The notes: generated by a model from the letters alone, not told the origin. A stretch of DNA of 64,000 nt from Rhodovulum sp. MB263 (GCF_002073975.1 NZ_CP020384.1:1674001-1738000), one strand, 5' to 3'. Numbered from the stretch's first letter, positions 19,910 through 28,126 are shown. Made by a program: numbers and translations.

Positions 19910-19985
19910 GGGCCTGTAGCTCAATGGTCAGAGCAGGGCGCTCATAACGCCTTGGTTGGGGGTTCGAGTCCCTCCGGGCCTACCA
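19910..19985 (+). tRNA. tRNA with CAU anticodon, probably tRNA-Ile2 (lysidine type)
   Basis: A 76-base cloverleaf with encoded CCA end. Acceptor arms GGGCCTG/CGGGCCT, D-arm GCTC/GAGC, anticodon stem GGGCG/CGCCT with loop CTCATAA (anticodon CAT), T-arm GGGGG/CCCTC with loop TTCGAGT. CAU anticodons are shared by initiator Met, elongator Met and Ile2. The short D-loop and the GAGCAGG...CTTGGT pattern resemble Escherichia coli Ile2 more than elongator Met, so I favour tRNA-Ile2, which reads AUA after lysidine modification by TilS. Elongator Met remains possible. Confidence 0.93.
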
Positions 19986-20024
19986 ATGCAAAAGTAAAGA
20001 TCGGATTTTAAAAGAAAATTCGAG

Positions 20025-20060
20025 ATTGTGGGCCACGCCATTTCTCGCGTGGTCCACAAT
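20025..20060. repeat. Strong hairpin downstream of the tRNA
   Basis: Two 14-base arms (20025-20038 and 20047-20060) are complementary except for one G-T pair, around an 8-base loop (CATTTCTC). No T-run follows, so it is not a typical intrinsic terminator. It lies between a tRNA 3' end and an integrase relic, where arm sites or conserved ends of integrated elements would be found. Confidence 0.7.
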
Positions 20061-20101
20061 GCCAGATGACGGCAGCGATTTCGGCGGAGAGAATTTCGCC
20101 C

Positions 20102-20395
20102 ATGGCTGACGCTTTCACCACCACCCGCTGCCACTGGATCCGCACCGACGACGGGCTCGATATCCTCATCCCGATGTGCTGCGGCAGCGCCGTAAACGGC
20201 CCGGACGCTTGGCGGTACACTGCTGCGCCACAGCTGGCCGACGCGGGCGTCGATATGCGCGACATCCAGGCCGTGACCGGCCACAAGACGCTCTCGATGG
20301 TTCAGAAATATACCGCCCAGGCGAACCAGAAAGCAGCTTCCAGAAGGGCGCAGACAGCACGCGAACAGAGCGGAAACGAAACAGGAAAGTACTAA
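20102..20395 (+). pseudogene. Tyrosine integrase relic (C-terminal end) fused to a small prophage-like frame
   Basis: From about 20210 the frame encodes the last part of a phage-type tyrosine recombinase: ADAGVDMRDIQAVTGHKT followed by SMVQKYTAQANQ, holding the conserved histidine of the box II motif (GHKT) and the tyrosine nucleophile (KYT). The catalytic core before it is gone. The first 36 residues (MADAFTTTRCHWIR...) have a different character, with a CC pair in IPMCCGSAVNG, and look like a small prophage protein to which the integrase end has been joined by deletion. No recombinase activity can be expected. It sits 117 bases downstream of a tRNA gene on the same strand, the classical site of island integration. 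Confidence 0.75.
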
Positions 20396-20467
20396 CAAAC
20401 TGCCAAACTCGGCCGCTCGATCTGGGTCAGCGTTTCCAGTTCAGCAATTTTGCCTTTAAAATCAAAA

Positions 20468-20551
20468 TGGTGCGGGTGAAGGGACTCGAACCCCCACGCC
20501 AAAGGCGCCAGAACCTAAATCTGGTGCGTCTACCAGTTCCGCCACACCCGC
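20468..20551 (-). tRNA. tRNA-Leu (anticodon UAG)
   Basis: An 84-base class II tRNA including the CCA end. Acceptor GCGGGTG pairs with CACCCGC, the anticodon arm is CCAGA/TCTGG around TTTAGGT giving anticodon TAG, a long variable arm (GGCGCCTTTGGCG) follows as required for leucine tRNAs, and the T-arm is GGGGG/CCCTT around TTCGAGT. It faces the integrase relic, converging with the CAU tRNA gene. Confidence 0.95.
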
Positions 20552-21133
20552 ATCGCTTGCCCGGTCAGGTCCTCTCGGAAGGGAGAGAGCCGGGGGCAGG
20601 CGCATGTTTAGCAAAGGCCCCGAAGCGAGGCGAGCCCAAAAATCGGCTTCGGCTGCGACAATGACCGGGATGACGGGCGTTGGCCATCTTGGGACATCTG
20701 CTGAGGGGGCTCCGGGAGGACGTGACGGACCCGCATGCAGCCTGCCGGGGAGCAGGCGGTGCTTCGGGCCAGGCGCCGCGCCGCCGTCAGTTTGAACGCG
20801 GTGGCGCCTCTCGTCGGCGTGGCCCGACCGGGCATGACAGGGCGAGAACGGCAGGCGAGGCCGTGGCGGGTGTCTGACAGACCGGGCCACGGCTTACAGC
20901 GGCGGGTGGGGCGCAGTCGTGGCATCGAGGCGGGTGTTCCATGCCGATGTAAGCCGGGGCCGGGGCGGAGGAGGCAAGAGTGAAGGCGACGGTGGCGAAG
21001 GCGACGGGGGCGAAAAAGGCGGGAGCGAAAACGTGGACGCGCAGACGCCGGGGCGGCGGCCGGCCTCGGGCGTCTTTCGGAAAACGGCTCTGCGGTCTGT
21101 TTCCGGGCCGCCGCCCTTGGCCCGAGCGGGGGC
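20552..21133. other. Intergenic region; one doubtful small reading frame
   Basis: 582 bases without a firm gene. The only point of note is a GTG-started frame at 20980-21207 (75 codons) preceded by a near-perfect ribosome site GGAGGAGG five bases upstream; its first 20 residues are Lys/Ala-rich like the tails of histone-H1-like proteins, the rest is Arg-rich and antisense to the end of puuD. I regard it as possible but unproven. Confidence 0.4.
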
Positions 21134-22372
21134 TCAGGATGCGCCGGAGCGCAGCGCGCGATACCAGTCGACGATGCGCGCCCGTTCCTCGGGAGGCATC
21201 ATCATGACGTTGCCGGGCGGCATGGCATGGCTCAGTCCGGCCTGGCGGTAGACCTGCCGGGCATGGCGCGCGAGGGTCGTCGCGCTGTCGAGCCGGACCC
21301 CCTTCGGCGCCTGACCGAGCCCGGGCCAGAGCGGCCGGGCGGTGTGGCACATCGCGCAGCGGCTCTCGACGATCTCCTGCACCTCGTCGAAGCCCGCCGA
21401 GGCGATCACGCGGTTCAGATGCGGGGGCAGGGCGGCCTCGGTCTCGGGCGCGGCAATGTCCGGGCTCGGCCAGAGCGACAGTGCCACGATGGCGGCAAAC
21501 AGCGCCGCGGTCGCGCCCCAGGTCCACCAGGGGCGGCCCTTGCGGGCATGCATGCTGTTGAAGAAATGCCGGATCGTCACGCCCATCAGGAAGACGAGGC
21601 TTGCGATCAGCCAGTTATAGGGGCTCGCGAAGGCCAGCGGATAGTGGTTCGAGAGCATCAGGAAGATGACCGGCAGGGTCAGGTAGTTGTTATGGGTCGA
21701 GCGCAGCTTGGCGATGGCCCCGTATTTCGGGTCGGGTGTATGTCCCGCCTTCAGATCGGCCACGACGATCCGCTGGTTCGGCATGATCACCAGAAACACA
21801 TTGGCCACCATGATCGTGCCGGTGAAGGCGCCCAGATGCAAAAGTGCTGCGCGGCCGGTGAAGACCTGCGTGTAGCCCCAGGCCATCGCGACGATGATCG
21901 CGAAGAGGATCAGCATCAGCGCGGTCGGGCGGCGCCCCAGCGGGCTGCGGCACAGCAGGTCGTAGCAGATCCAGCCGATGGTCAGCGATCCGGCCGAGAT
22001 CGCGATGGCCTGCCAGGGCGCCCACTGGATCTTGTCGTAATCGATCAGGAACAGATCCGCCCCCATCCAGTAGACCAGCGCCAGCAGGGCCAGCCCCGAC
22101 AGGAACGTCCAGTAGGCTTCCCATTTGAACCAGGTCAGGTGCTCGGGCATGTGGTCGGGGGCAACCATGTATTTCCGGATATGGTAGAAGCCGCCGCCAT
22201 GAACTTGCCATTCCTCACCCAGCACGCCTGCGGGCAACGGACCCGATCGGGTCAGCCCCAGATCGAGGGCGATGAAGTAGAAGGACGATCCGATCCAGGC
22301 GATCCCGGCGATGACATGCAGCCAGCGCACCGCGAATTCCAGCCAGTCCCAGACCAGCGAGAGGTCGAACAT
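21134..22372 (-). CDS. puuD: Membrane urate hydroxylase PuuD with C-terminal cytochrome c domain
   Basis: Oxidises urate to 5-hydroxyisourate, the first committed step of uricolysis, in bacteria lacking soluble uricase. The 412-residue protein has about eight hydrophobic membrane segments in the first 300 residues (GIAWIGSSFYFIALDLG and GFYHIRKYMVAP near the start are PuuD-like) and a C-terminal haem-binding domain with CAMCH at about residues 339-343 and a likely axial Met in HAMPPGN. Electrons are thought to pass from the haem to the respiratory chain. I choose the ATG at 22372, which has AAGGAG eight bases upstream; a TTG two codons earlier lies too close to that site. Divergent from the LysR gene. 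Confidence 0.93.
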   Translation of the reverse strand: MFDLSLVWDWLEFAVRWLHVIAGIAWIGSSFYFIALDLGLTRSGPLPAGVLGEEWQVHGGGFYHIRKYMVAPDHMPEHLTWFKWEAYWTFLSGLALLALVYWMGADLFLIDYDKIQWAPWQAIAISAGSLTIGWICYDLLCRSPLGRRPTALMLILFAIIVAMAWGYTQVFTGRAALLHLGAFTGTIMVANVFLVIMPNQRIVVADLKAGHTPDPKYGAIAKLRSTHNNYLTLPVIFLMLSNHYPLAFASPYNWLIASLVFLMGVTIRHFFNSMHARKGRPWWTWGATAALFAAIVALSLWPSPDIAAPETEAALPPHLNRVIASAGFDEVQEIVESRCAMCHTARPLWPGLGQAPKGVRLDSATTLARHARQVYRQAGLSHAMPPGNVMMMPPEERARIVDWYRALRSGAS

Positions 22373-22421
22373 GGGCAAACTCCTTGAGATGGGCGCAGGC
22401 TATACGCCGGGCGGGCTTTCT

Positions 22422-22438
22422 GATAATTCCGGATTATC
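22422..22438. promoter_or_regulatory. Probable LysR-type operator between puuD and its regulator
   Basis: Perfect palindrome GATAAT-N5-ATTATC in the 100-base divergent spacer, containing the T-N11-A core expected of LysR-type sites (ATAAT, five bases, ATTAT). A second half site, GAATAATC, follows at 22461-22468, about three helical turns on, as in the recognition plus activation sites of this family. It overlaps the region where the promoters of both genes must lie. The regulator is inferred. Confidence 0.65.
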
Positions 22439-22472
22439 CCGATCAGCTTCAAGAAATCCCGAATAATCTCCC

Positions 22473-23405
22473 GTGGCCAGCATCAATACGATCCGAATGT
22501 TCGTGCGTGTCTACGAACTGGGCAACATGTCGGCCGCCGCGCGCGATCTGCAGGTATCGGCCGCGGTGGCCTCGTCGCGGATCGCCGATCTGGAACGGCA
22601 TCTGGGCATCCGGCTGTTCACCCGCACCACCCGCTCGATCCAGCCGACCGAGCAGGGCCGGATCTATTATCCCATGGCCGTCAAGGTGCTCGAGGCGCTG
22701 GAAGAGGCCGAGGCCGCGGTGCAGGAGATCACCCATCACCCGCGCGGCTCGCTTTACGTCTCGGCGCCGCTGGGGGTGGGGCGGCGGCTGATCGCGCCCA
22801 ATGTGGTGCTGTTCCAGGACCGCTACCCCGACATCCATGTGCGGCTGCGCCTGTCGGACCGGCGGGTCGATCTGGCGGGCGAGGGGCTCGATGCGGGGTT
22901 CCTGCTGGGCGATCTGCCGGATTCGGGGCTGAAGGTGCGCGCGCTCGGCGATTGCGCGCGGGTGCTTTGCGCGTCCCCCGGCTATGTCGCGCGGCGGGGA
23001 ATGCCCTGCTGCGGGGCCGACCTGATCGGGCAGGGACATGATTGCCTTCTGTTGCGGTTTCCCGGCTCGCGCGAGTTCCGCTGGACGCTGCAGACCCCCG
23101 AGGGGCCGCAGAGCTTCAACGTCAAGGGTCCCTATGCCTGCGACGATGGCGATGTTCTGACCGCCTGGGCGCTGGATGGGCGTGGCGTGGTCCTCAAGCC
23201 CGTCTTCGATGTGGCCGAGCATCTGGCCTCTGGCGCGCTGATCCCGGTCTGCGAAGACACCCCGCCCCCCGATGCCCGGCTGGCCTGCCTGTTTCCCCAC
23301 AAGAAGAACCAGGACCCGAAAAGCCGGCTCTTCATCGAGTTCATGGCCGAGCGGATCAAGGCCGCGCTGCGCCGGCGGGCGCAGATCTATCAGCTGCCGC
23401 GATAG
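22473..23405 (+). CDS. LysR-family transcriptional regulator of the urate cluster
   Basis: Regulator of 310 residues with the N-terminal helix-turn-helix (residues 1-60; [25 protein letters not shown] region) and a type 2 periplasmic-binding-like effector domain (about 90-300). Translation starts at a GTG; no earlier in-frame ATG lies at a sensible place. It is divergent from puuD and converges on hiuH, overlapping its 3' end by 16 bases. Position and the operator in the spacer suggest that it activates urate catabolism in response to a purine breakdown product, but the ligand is unknown. Confidence 0.9.
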   Translation: MASINTIRMFVRVYELGNMSAAARDLQVSAAVASSRIADLERHLGIRLFTRTTRSIQPTEQGRIYYPMAVKVLEALEEAEAAVQEITHHPRGSLYVSAPLGVGRRLIAPNVVLFQDRYPDIHVRLRLSDRRVDLAGEGLDAGFLLGDLPDSGLKVRALGDCARVLCASPGYVARRGMPCCGADLIGQGHDCLLLRFPGSREFRWTLQTPEGPQSFNVKGPYACDDGDVLTAWALDGRGVVLKPVFDVAEHLASGALIPVCEDTPPPDARLACLFPHKKNQDPKSRLFIEFMAERIKAALRRRAQIYQLPR

Positions 23406-23746
23406 GTCGAATAGCCATAGGGCGAGAGCAGCAGCGGCACGTGGTAATGCGCCTCTGCATCCTCCATGCCGAAGCGGATCGGGATCTGGTCGAGGAATTT
23501 CACCTCGCCGGTCGCAAGGCCCGCTCGTTCCAGATAGTCGCCCGCGAAGAAGACCAGCTCGTAGGTTCCGGTCCTGAATGTCCCGGGCGGCAGGATCGGC
23601 GTATCGGTGCGGCCGTCGGCATTGGTCTCGGTCTCGGCGATCTTGCGGTGGGAATTGCCAGAGACGCGGTAAAGCGCGATCTTCAGCCCGGCGGCGGGCC
23701 GCCCGGTCGCGGTGTCCAGAACATGGGTGGTCAGATAGCCGGGCAT
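23390..23746 (-). CDS. hiuH: 5-hydroxyisourate hydrolase (transthyretin-like)
   Basis: Hydrolyses 5-hydroxyisourate to OHCU, the second step of urate breakdown. The 118-residue protein has the family length and all hallmarks: [14 protein letters not shown] at the N-terminus (His8 region), an Arg in GRTDTPIL, the DYLERAGL segment and the C-terminal tetrapeptide YRGS that defines this family against true transthyretins. It has no signal peptide, so it is cytoplasmic. It is transcribed opposite to the allantoinase fusion gene 144 bases away; promoters of both lie in this A+T-richer spacer. Confidence 0.95.
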   Translation of the reverse strand: MPGYLTTHVLDTATGRPAAGLKIALYRVSGNSHRKIAETETNADGRTDTPILPPGTFRTGTYELVFFAGDYLERAGLATGEVKFLDQIPIRFGMEDAEAHYHVPLLLSPYGYSTYRGS

Positions 23747-23890
23747 CTTGTCCTCGCGCTGAATGGGGCTTGCTTCCTTATGGCGCAGAACCCGGCCCGC
23801 AAGGAAGACCCCGAAAGACTTTCAGGAAATACTTGAAAGACGACGCGTTATTCATGGTTTATGCGAAAGTAATCCGAAGGAGGACCTCTT

Positions 23891-25306
23891 TTGACCCGCT
23901 ATCCGCGTGATCTTCGGGGCTATGGCGCGACGCCGCCCCACCCGCAATGGCCGAACGGCGCCAAGATCGCCGTGCAATTCGTCATCAACTACGAGGAGGG
24001 CGGCGAGAACTGCATCCTGCATGGCGATGCGGCCTCCGAAGCCTTCCTGTCCGAGGTCGTGGGCGCGGTGCCCTGGCCGGGCCAGCGCCACTGGAACATC
24101 GAGTCGATGTACGAATATGGCGCCCGGGCCGGGTTCTGGCGGCTTCACCGCATGTTCACCGAGCGCGACATGCCGGTCACGGTCTATGGCGTGGCGACGG
24201 CGCTGGCGCGCGGGCCCGAACAGGTGGCCGCGATGCAGGAGGCCGGCTGGGAGATCGCCAGCCACGGGTTCAAATGGGTCGAATACAAGGACTTCTCGGA
24301 AGAGGAAGAGCGCGCCCATATGGCCGAGGCCAGGCGGCTGCATGCCGAGGTCACGGGCGAGGCGCCGCGCGGCTGGTACACGGGGCGCTGTTCGGCGCAG
24401 ACCGTGCGGCTTGCGGCCGAGGATGGCGGTTTTGCCTATGTCTCGGACACCTATGACGACGATCTGCCCTACTGGATGGCCGTGGGCGACCGGCATCAGC
24501 TGGTGATCCCCTATACGCTCGATGCCAATGACATGCGCTTTTCGGTGGCGGCGGGCTATGGCTCGGGCGACGAGTTCTATGCCTATCTCCGCGACAGTTT
24601 CGATACGCTTTATGCCGAGGGGATTGCCGGCGCGCCTAAGATGATGACCGTCGGGCTGCATTGCCGCCTGGTGGGACGGCCCGGACGGGCGGCGGCGCTG
24701 AAGCGGTTTCTCGACTACATCCGGGGCTTCGACGGGGTCTGGGTCGCGCGGCGGATCGACATCGCCGAGCATTGGGCGGAGGTCCATCCGCCGGTCGTCC
24801 GGGAACGGCCCACGGCGATGGACCGCGACAGCTTCGTCGCGCGGTTCGGGGGCATCTTCGAACAGTCGCCCTGGATCGCCGAGGGCGCCTTCGGGCTCGA
24901 GCTTGGCCCCGCGCATGACAGCGCGCCGGGGCTGCATAACGCCCTGGCGCGGGTGTTCCGCGCGGCCGGGCCCGGGAAACGGCTGGAGGTGCTGAAGGCG
25001 CATCCGGATCTGGCGGGCAGGCTCGCGGCCGCGAAACGGCTGAGCGAGGCCTCGACCGCCGAGCAGGCCTCGGCCGGGCTCGACGCGCTGAGCGACTCGG
25101 ACCGCGCGCGTTTCGAGGATCTGAACCGCCGCTATACCGAGCGCTTCGGCTTTCCCTTCATCATCGCGGTGAAGGATCACGACAAGGCGGGCATCCTCGC
25201 GGCCTTCGAGCGCCGGCTTGAAAACACCCCCGAGGCCGAATTCGCCGAGGCCTGTCGTCAGGTCGAACGGATCGCGCTGCTGCGCCTGAAGGAGATCCTG
25301 CCATGA
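23891..25306 (+). CDS. puuE: Allantoinase PuuE fused to OHCU decarboxylase
   Basis: Bifunctional protein of 471 residues. Residues about 1-305 match PuuE, the polysaccharide-deacetylase-fold allantoinase (MTRYPRDLRGYG start, FVINYEEGGENCILHGD, EIASHGFKW). Residues about 308-471 match OHCU decarboxylase: MDRDSFVARFGGIFEQSPWIAE, the catalytic His in AHPDLAGRLA (His371), the EQASAGLD motif (Glu391, Gln392) and FGFPFI at 419-424. Thus one chain carries out OHCU to S-allantoin and S-allantoin to allantoate, in reverse order along the chain. The start is a TTG with a perfect AAGGAGG seven bases upstream; no better ATG exists. It overlaps the next gene by ATGA. Confidence 0.93.
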   Translation: MTRYPRDLRGYGATPPHPQWPNGAKIAVQFVINYEEGGENCILHGDAASEAFLSEVVGAVPWPGQRHWNIESMYEYGARAGFWRLHRMFTERDMPVTVYGVATALARGPEQVAAMQEAGWEIASHGFKWVEYKDFSEEEERAHMAEARRLHAEVTGEAPRGWYTGRCSAQTVRLAAEDGGFAYVSDTYDDDLPYWMAVGDRHQLVIPYTLDANDMRFSVAAGYGSGDEFYAYLRDSFDTLYAEGIAGAPKMMTVGLHCRLVGRPGRAAALKRFLDYIRGFDGVWVARRIDIAEHWAEVHPPVVRERPTAMDRDSFVARFGGIFEQSPWIAEGAFGLELGPAHDSAPGLHNALARVFRAAGPGKRLEVLKAHPDLAGRLAAAKRLSEASTAEQASAGLDALSDSDRARFEDLNRRYTERFGFPFIIAVKDHDKAGILAAFERRLENTPEAEFAEACRQVERIALLRLKEILP

Positions 25307-26130
25307 GCCAGTATTACGCCCCGACCGGCGGGCTTCCGGGGCAGGAGGTCCTGCATACCGGCCGCGCTGTCTTCACCGAGGCCTATGCGGTCATTCCCAA
25401 AGGCGTGATGAGCGACATCGTCACCAGCAATCTGCCGCATTGGACGGGCACGCGGGCCTGGATCATCGCGCGGCCGATGACGGGCTTTGCCGAGACCTTC
25501 GCGCAATATGTGATGGAGGTGGGCCCCGGCGGCGGGTCCGACCGGCCCGAGCCCGATCCGGGCGCCGAAGGGGTGATCTTCGTCACCGAGGGCGGGCTCG
25601 ATCTCAGGCTCGGCGGGCACGCGCATCACATGACGGCGGGGGGCTATGCCTATCTGCCGCCGGGCTCCGGGTGGACGGTCGCGAATTCGGGCACGGTGCC
25701 CGCGCGGTTCCACTGGCTGCGCAAGCGCTATCAGGCGGTCGAGGGCATCGCGCCGCCCGAGGCCTTTGTCACCAACGAGGCCGCGGTCGCACCCAATGCC
25801 ATGCCCGACACCCAGGGGCGCTGGGCCACCACGCGCTTCGTCGATCCGGACGATCTGCGCCATGACATGCATGTCAATATCGTCACCTTCGAGCCGGGCG
25901 GCGTGATCCCCTTCGAGGAGACGCATATCATGGAGCACGGGCTTTACGTGCTCGAGGGCAAGGCGGTCTACAAGCTCAACCGCGACTGGGTCGAGGTCGA
26001 GGCGGGCGATTTCATGTGGCTGCGCGCCTATTGCCCGCAGGCCTGCTATGCCGGCGGGCCGGGACGGTTCCGCTATCTGCTCTACAAGGACGTGAACCGC
26101 CATCCGGCGCTTGCGCTCGGGGCGCTGTGA
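25303..26130 (+). CDS. allE: (S)-ureidoglycine aminohydrolase (bicupin, AllE/UGHY family)
   Basis: Releases ammonia from S-ureidoglycine to give S-ureidoglycolate. The 275-residue protein has two cupin domains; the second carries the manganese-binding core ETHIMEHGLYVLEGKAVY and the very conserved stretch DFMWLRAYCPQACYAGG with the glutamine ligand, and the family C-terminus LLYKDVNRH. Databases sometimes label this family bifunctional allantoicase/ureidoglycine aminohydrolase, but no allantoicase domain is visible. Start ATG overlaps the preceding stop (ATGA) and its stop shares a base with the next ATG (TGATG), so it is translationally coupled on both sides. Confidence 0.92.
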   Translation: MSQYYAPTGGLPGQEVLHTGRAVFTEAYAVIPKGVMSDIVTSNLPHWTGTRAWIIARPMTGFAETFAQYVMEVGPGGGSDRPEPDPGAEGVIFVTEGGLDLRLGGHAHHMTAGGYAYLPPGSGWTVANSGTVPARFHWLRKRYQAVEGIAPPEAFVTNEAAVAPNAMPDTQGRWATTRFVDPDDLRHDMHVNIVTFEPGGVIPFEETHIMEHGLYVLEGKAVYKLNRDWVEVEAGDFMWLRAYCPQACYAGGPGRFRYLLYKDVNRHPALALGAL

Positions 26131-26615
26131 TGATCGAGGCCCAGCCGCTGACCGCGGCCGGTTTCGCGCCCTTCGGCGAGGTCATCGAAACCGGCGGCGA
26201 TTTCAAGCTCATCAACGAGGGCTTCTGTCGCCGCTATTCCGATCTCGCCCGGCTCGACATCGTCGACGGGCAGCCCGGGATCAGCCTGTTTCAGGCCGAG
26301 ATCCGGGCGCTGCCCTGTGAGTGCACGCTGATGGAGCGGCACCCGTTGGGCTCGCAATGCTTCATTCCCATGCAGAATGCCGAATTTCTGGTCATTGTGG
26401 CGCCGGATGAAGGGGGGCGGCCGGGCCGGCCCTCGGCCTTCATTGCCGGTCCGGGGCAGGGGGTGAATATCGGCCGGAATGTCTGGCACGGCGTGTTGTG
26501 TCCGATTTCGGGCTCTGGGCTCTTCGCCGTTATCGACCGTATCGGCGCGGGGGCCAATCTGGAAGAGGTCCGTCTGAAGACGACGCTGACGATAAGGCGC
26601 GCGCGGCCGGGCTAG
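26130..26615 (+). CDS. allA: Ureidoglycolate lyase
   Basis: Splits S-ureidoglycolate into glyoxylate and urea, the last step of the pathway. The protein has 161 residues, as usual for AllA (about 160). Motifs that identify it are FAPFGEVIETGG near the start, FQAEIRALPCECTLMERHPLGSQ in the middle (His and Glu of the active site), and GPGQGVNIGRNVWHGVL. I start at the ATG at 26130, which shares its A with the upstream stop codon, rather than at an upstream in-frame codon inside allE. Confidence 0.93.
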   Translation: MIEAQPLTAAGFAPFGEVIETGGDFKLINEGFCRRYSDLARLDIVDGQPGISLFQAEIRALPCECTLMERHPLGSQCFIPMQNAEFLVIVAPDEGGRPGRPSAFIAGPGQGVNIGRNVWHGVLCPISGSGLFAVIDRIGAGANLEEVRLKTTLTIRRARPG

Positions 26616-26645
26616 GCAAGTAACGACGACGGGGAGATTTCGACG

Positions 26646-28082
26646 ATGGCTGCAGACAGCTCCATCGGGACGCCGGATCAGCTGCGCGACCCGAACTATA
26701 CGCCTGCGCTTCACAAGGCAGTGCCGCTGGGGATCCAGCATGTGCTGGCGATGTTCGTTTCGAACGTGACGCCGGCGATCATCGTCGCGGGGGCCGCGGG
26801 CTTCGGCTTCGGGTCCGAGGCGGGGGCCGAGGGCTTCCCCGACATGACCTACATGATCCAGATGTCGATGCTGTTTGCGGGGATCGCGACGCTGTTCCAG
26901 ACCATCGGTCTGGGCCCGGTGGGCGCGCGGCTGCCGATCGTGCAGGGCACGAGCTTTGCCTTCATCCCGATCATGATCCCGCTGGTTGCGGGCAGAGGCG
27001 TCGAGGCGTTGCCGATGCTGTTCACCGGCGTCTTCGTCGGCGGGCTGTTCCACGCCATGCTGGGCACGGTAATCGGCAAGATCCGCTTCGCGTTGCCGCC
27101 GCTTGTCACCGGGCTCGTGGTGACCATGATCGGGCTCGCCCTGGTCAAGGTCGGCATCCAGTATGCCGCGGGCGGCGTCGCGGCGATCGACAGCCCCGAA
27201 TATGGCAGCCTGCTGAACTGGTCGGCGGCGCTGGTCGTGGTCTTCGTCACGCTGGGGCTGAAATTCTTCGCGCGCGGGCTGTTGTCGGTCTCGGCGGTCG
27301 CGGTGGGCATTCTGGCAGGCTATCTCTTCGCGCTCGCGACGGGCATGGTGACCTTTGACAGTATCGGCGCCGGCTGGCAGCGCGCGGCCGTGCTGGAGGT
27401 GCCGCTGCCGTTCAAATACGGGGTCGATTTCAGCCTCGCCGCCATCATCGGGTTCTGCCTGATGGCCGTGGTCTCGGCGGTCGAGACCGTGGGCGATGTC
27501 TCGGGCATCACCAAGGGCGGTGCCGGGCGCGAGGCCACCGACCGCGAGATTGCGGGGGCGACCTATGCCGATGGTGTGGGCACGGCCATCGCCGGTGCCT
27601 TCGGGGCGCTGCCCAACACCTCCTTCAGCCAGAATGTGGGCCTGATCGCGATGACCGGGGTGATGAGCCGGCATGTGGTGACCATCGGGGCGCTGTTCCT
27701 GATCCTCTGCGGCGTGGTGCCCAAGGTCGGCGCGCTGATCGCGACGGTCCCGATCGAGGTCCTGGGCGGCGGCGTGATCGTCATGTTCGGCATGGTGGTC
27801 GCCGCCGGCATCTCGATGCTGTCGGATGTCAACTGGAACCGGCGCAACATGGTGATCTTCGCGATCGCGCTGTCGGTCGGGCTCGGCCTGCAGCTTGAAC
27901 CGAAAGCGGTGCAATACCTGCCCGATACCTTGCAGATCCTGATGACCAGCGGGCTCTTGCCCGCAGCGCTGATCGCCATCGTCCTGAACCTGGTGCTGCC
28001 CGGAGAACTGGCTTCGGAGGCGACCGAAGAGGTCTCGGGCGGCCTTTCGGGGCATGGGCTCGGACATCTCGGGCGGGACTGA
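26646..28082 (+). CDS. NCS2-family purine (xanthine/urate) permease
   Basis: Proton-coupled importer of 478 residues with about fourteen hydrophobic segments. The NCS2 signature is clear: the TM8/TM10 region ALPNTSFSQNVGLIAMTGVMSR, whose QNxGxxxxT pattern marks the purine (not uracil) branch, and AVETVGDVSGIT with the conserved glutamate. Given its place directly behind the uricolytic genes, urate or xanthine is the likely substrate. It is 30 bases from allA, with a ribosome site GGGGAG before the ATG, and a hairpin follows its stop. Confidence 0.92.
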   Translation: MAADSSIGTPDQLRDPNYTPALHKAVPLGIQHVLAMFVSNVTPAIIVAGAAGFGFGSEAGAEGFPDMTYMIQMSMLFAGIATLFQTIGLGPVGARLPIVQGTSFAFIPIMIPLVAGRGVEALPMLFTGVFVGGLFHAMLGTVIGKIRFALPPLVTGLVVTMIGLALVKVGIQYAAGGVAAIDSPEYGSLLNWSAALVVVFVTLGLKFFARGLLSVSAVAVGILAGYLFALATGMVTFDSIGAGWQRAAVLEVPLPFKYGVDFSLAAIIGFCLMAVVSAVETVGDVSGITKGGAGREATDREIAGATYADGVGTAIAGAFGALPNTSFSQNVGLIAMTGVMSRHVVTIGALFLILCGVVPKVGALIATVPIEVLGGGVIVMFGMVVAAGISMLSDVNWNRRNMVIFAIALSVGLGLQLEPKAVQYLPDTLQILMTSGLLPAALIAIVLNLVLPGELASEATEEVSGGLSGHGLGHLGRD

Positions 28083-28101
28083 GCCTGCCGCGACCTGACA
28101 G

Positions 28102-28126
28102 ACAGGGCCGCCTCGGGTGGCCCTGT
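28102..28126 (+). terminator. Hairpin after the purine permease gene
   Basis: Arms ACAGGGCC (28102-28109) and GGCCCTGT (28119-28126) are perfectly complementary around a 9-base loop, 20 bases after the permease stop. The following bases are TCCGTATTTT, a weak T-run, so an intrinsic terminator is likely though not ideal. Confidence 0.65.

Noticed and set aside
20462-20890. Open frame over the Leu tRNA and beyond on the minus strand
   Set aside because: It reads through the tRNA gene and has no domain content.
26016-26129. Extended start of ureidoglycolate lyase inside the upstream gene
   Set aside because: The extension is a frame-shifted reading of the bicupin gene; the ATG sharing a base with the upstream stop gives the family length.
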